From NCBI GenBank assembly GCA_046540835.1, contig JBKHEL010000035.1:1-27156 (forward strand): a stretch of 27,156 bases of DNA, given 5' to 3'. Positions 25,101 to 27,156 of the stretch are shown piece after piece. Source of the DNA: Coraliomargarita_B sp046540835 (lineage in GTDB: Bacteria; Verrucomicrobiota; Verrucomicrobiia; Opitutales; Coraliomargaritaceae). The number at the start of each line of letters is the position of its first letter. The first letter of the stretch is position 1. Position numbers and translations under genes: made by a program. The notes beneath the pieces were generated by a model. The model did no database searches, was not told the DNA's origin, and saw only the letters and a list, made by a program, of their open reading frames with translations.

Positions 25101-25140
25101 AGCTTTTTTCAGACCATTGCTGCTAAAAATATTTGAGCTT

Positions 25141-25156
25141 TGGCTAAGTTTTTGCT
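25141..25156 (+). promoter_or_regulatory. Candidate sigma-54 promoter for the flagellin-like gene
   Basis: The bases read TGGCTAAGTTTTTGCT. TGGC and TTGCT match the RpoN consensus with exact spacing, a T precedes it, and only positions 5-6 (TA for AC) differ. The inferred transcript start near 25167 gives a 16-base leader before ATG 25183. It matches the pattern seen before flgB and the exported-protein operon. Confidence 0.6.
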
Positions 25157-25182
25157 TCGTATGACCGTTAACCCTCTTCGGG

Positions 25183-26769
25183 ATGGACTATCTAACCACC
25201 AAGCAGCTCGACGATTTCAACAATCCGCTCGCCTTCTCCCGTGCACGGACGGCTCCGGTCGGCCGGACGGAGTTGGGGCGCAGTGAAACATCCCCCATCA
25301 AAACCGGCAACATGGAGGAATCCTACAAGCTCGTGCAGGGGGCCGCCAAGCGGCTGGAGACCCTTCGCGGCAACTTGGACACCATGCTCGATCTCGCAAA
25401 AAAAGGCAGCCAGGCCGGTGGGAACCAGCGCAAATTAGACGAAGCCTACGGCAAGATTCGCAGCTTGACGGCTGGCTTCGACCAGGTGGTGGAAAAGATC
25501 CGGTTCAATAAGCAACCGGTCTTCACCGACCGCCCGGTCGAACTCTCGATGGACGTGGGCCGCAGCATCGAGCTCGACCCGATCCGTTTGCTGACCTACG
25601 GCGAAGATTCGCTCAATTTGTCCGAATCGCTGCCCTCTGCGAAAGTCGGAATAAACTTCGACGTGGACGACCAGATTATCAACGAAGGCGTGGACATCAT
25701 TGGACTCGACCTGACCGGCGGCAGCTTCAACCCCTCGGCCAATCCAGCCCTGGAGCTTGAGGACGGCGTCTACAAGGTCGGCATCGAATACGCCGGGGCC
25801 GATTCCGCCGTTTCCATTAGCACCCGCGAAGGCCAGCTCATCGAACGCAAGGAGGGCGTCGACCTCTCAGGCAGCGGCTCCCAGTGGGTCGACTTCGATC
25901 AGGGCGTGCGGCTGAATTTTGAGATGGAGAGCTTCTTCCAGTCTTTCGACAAATACGACTTTGAGAACAACGGTCCGGCAAACCTGAGCGCCACGATGAC
26001 CTACGAGCGGATCGAACGTCAGCTCATTCGCACCGAAGAAGGCCCACCACAAACTGCGGGCGCGGAGTTGCTCTTTGACAACGAATTAAGAATCGGCGAA
26101 GGCAGCCTCCGGGTCAGCGAGCCGGAGGTGGCACCGGTCTCTCCCGATGCGCAGGCCCTGGACAGTGGCAACTACAATATCGAGATCGAATACCATGGAG
26201 AAGATTCCATCGTGCGGCTGAAAGATTCCTTCGGCCGCATCAAAGCCTATGAATTTGGCGTCGATCTGAGCCAGCAGGGCAGCAACAAGGTCGACTTCGG
26301 GAACGGCCTCAGCTTCCAGGTTGAAAATGACCAGTTCACCAGCTTGGGCGCTCAATATTCCACCAATGTCAAATACACGGCCGAATCCAGGGGGATCGAA
26401 GACTTCAGCTTCCGGGATTACCAAAAGCGGATCGAGGAAGCGATCACAGTGATTGAAGAACAGCAAGAGATCATTGCCGAGACACAGACCAAGATCGAAG
26501 AGACCAACCAATTGCGCAACCAGGCAAGCACAGGCGGTGCGCCAACATCGGGTGTGATGAATGCGGGTTCCGCACTGAATGTCCTCTCCGGTGGTGGCGG
26601 TGCGGGGATCTTTGCCAGTATTTCGCCCGAGGCCCGCTTCGGCATGGCCAGCGAACAAATTTTTCAAACGACGACGGCCCTGCCTACTCAGGCCAACCAG
26701 TCGCCTGAGGCGCTGGCCCAATTATCGGGAAGCGGCACGGCCAGCTCGCTACTCTCCAATTTTGCCTAG
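25183..26769 (+). CDS. Divergent flagellin-like protein
   Basis: This 528-residue protein resembles flagellin at both ends but not in full. Residues 45-115 have the helical pattern of the flagellin D1 domain, ending in IRFNKQPVFTDR, like the T-x-F-N-G-Q-x-L of flagellin. Residues 410-447 form the returning D1 helix. The tail QTTTALPTQANQSPEALAQL matches the conserved Q-A-N-Q-x-P-x-x-x-L-x-L end of flagellins. The usual N-terminal D0 helix (I-N-T-N...) is not visible; a proline-rich start replaces it. The variable middle holds two copies of a beta-rich repeat of about 56 residues (195-250 and 329-384). It has no signal peptide, as for type III export. A FliS-like chaperone gene follows, supporting a filament role. 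It could be a minor or specialised filament protein. Confidence 0.75.
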   Translation: MDYLTTKQLDDFNNPLAFSRARTAPVGRTELGRSETSPIKTGNMEESYKLVQGAAKRLETLRGNLDTMLDLAKKGSQAGGNQRKLDEAYGKIRSLTAGFDQVVEKIRFNKQPVFTDRPVELSMDVGRSIELDPIRLLTYGEDSLNLSESLPSAKVGINFDVDDQIINEGVDIIGLDLTGGSFNPSANPALELEDGVYKVGIEYAGADSAVSISTREGQLIERKEGVDLSGSGSQWVDFDQGVRLNFEMESFFQSFDKYDFENNGPANLSATMTYERIERQLIRTEEGPPQTAGAELLFDNELRIGEGSLRVSEPEVAPVSPDAQALDSGNYNIEIEYHGEDSIVRLKDSFGRIKAYEFGVDLSQQGSNKVDFGNGLSFQVENDQFTSLGAQYSTNVKYTAESRGIEDFSFRDYQKRIEEAITVIEEQQEIIAETQTKIEETNQLRNQASTGGAPTSGVMNAGSALNVLSGGGGAGIFASISPEARFGMASEQIFQTTTALPTQANQSPEALAQLSGSGTASSLLSNFA

Positions 26770-26771
26770 CC

Positions 26772-27098
26772 TTGAAGAAGTTTGCCCAGCAGGCCTATCA
26801 GAGGAATCAGCAGTCGACCGACGAAGATGCGTTCAAGCGGCTGATCCAGACCTACGATCACGCCATCCAGGCCGGCATTCACCGCGATAAGGAAAAGGCC
26901 GAGCACGTGCTCGCCCTGCTCGACGCCACGGTCAACCCCGAGCCCAACCCCGAACTCGCCCTCAGCCTACACGGCATCTATCACGACTGCGCCCGCTCCT
27001 TACAGAATGACAATTTCGCCGCCTACACCGAGTCGATGGAGCGCCTGAAAGGCCTCTGGATCGCCCACAAACGACTGCGCGAAATGGCAAAAAAATAA
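26772..27098 (+). CDS. fliS: FliS-like flagellin export chaperone
   Basis: This 108-residue protein is mostly helical. Its start AQQAYQRNQQS and LIQTYDHAIQAG (about 24-35) match the FliS pattern (A-Y-x-x-N-Q-x-x-T then L-I-x-x-L-Y-D-x-A-I). The later helix with ALSLHGIYHDCARSL and the ending near W fit the family. FliS binds the C-terminal part of flagellin, stops premature assembly and hands it to FlhA. The gene begins at TTG 26772, two bases after the flagellin-like stop. No ATG is close in frame, and alignment to FliS supports this start. There is no clear ribosome binding site, so translation may be coupled to the upstream gene. The 58 bases after it hold nothing I can identify. Confidence 0.8.
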   Translation: MKKFAQQAYQRNQQSTDEDAFKRLIQTYDHAIQAGIHRDKEKAEHVLALLDATVNPEPNPELALSLHGIYHDCARSLQNDNFAAYTESMERLKGLWIAHKRLREMAKK

Positions 27099-27156
27099 AT
27101 TCGCCCGGCACCACCCCTGCGCGATACGCCTCAACGGCGATCCCGCTGTCCCCTCC

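Larger units (their letters stand above)
24895..25182. other. Divergent control region upstream of the flagellin-like gene
   Basis: These 288 bases separate two divergent flagellar transcripts. They hold sigma-54-like boxes on both strands (24907-24922 minus, 25141-25156 plus), the inverted pair TAACGGTCA (24945-24953) and TGACCGTTA (25162-25170), and a possible 29-codon ORF at 25011-25100. No other convincing gene was seen. Confidence 0.6.

Overview
The window is a flagellar and chemotaxis locus from a GC-rich Gram-negative bacterium. A lipoprotein signal, secreted proteins and an MS-ring to C-ring export gene set point to a diderm. Gene order, low similarity to proteobacterial forms and the chemotaxis mix (CheX, a CheB-CheR-kinase fusion) would fit Verrucomicrobiota or another PVC-group lineage, but this is a tentative guess that needs a search.

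Layout. (1) 1-7635, minus strand: a compact flagellar operon read right to left, flgB-flgC-fliE-fliF-fliG-fliH-fliI-fliJ-motE-like-fliK. Several genes overlap by a few bases, and fliK runs off the left edge. It builds the proximal rod, MS ring, switch base and export ATPase complex. (2) 7636-7897: its regulatory region, with a sigma-54-like -24/-12 box against flgB and a cluster of perfect palindromes about 200 bp further upstream. (3) 7898-15954, minus strand: a seven-gene signalling operon: PAS histidine kinase with a degenerate receiver, lipoprotein, HDOD protein, small unknown protein, CheX phosphatase, receiver/pseudo-receiver/STAS protein, CheA. (4) 16176-20198, plus strand: a single 1340-residue CheB-CheR-PAS-kinase-receiver fusion. 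It is the only plus-strand gene among the minus-strand genes left of 24.9 kb. (5) 20238-22111, minus strand: stand-alone cheB and cheR. (6) 22258-24894, minus strand: two exported low-complexity proteins (one with TPR-like repeats) and a FlgN-like coiled-coil protein. (7) 24895-25182: a divergent control region with sigma-54-like boxes on both strands and a possible 29-codon ORF. (8) 25183-27098, plus strand: an unusual flagellin-like protein and a FliS-like chaperone that begins with TTG.

How it fits together: structural flagellar operons on both flanks enclose a signalling core. Three flagellar operon heads carry boxes of one pattern (TGGC, 7 bases, WTGCT), suggesting joint sigma-54 control. 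The signalling core lacks CheW, a receptor and a stand-alone CheY. It has degenerate receivers and a STAS output domain, so it may do something other than, or more than, steering the motor. No tRNA, rRNA, CRISPR array, insertion sequence or prophage gene was seen. motAB, flhAB, fliPQR, fliM and fliN are not in this window.
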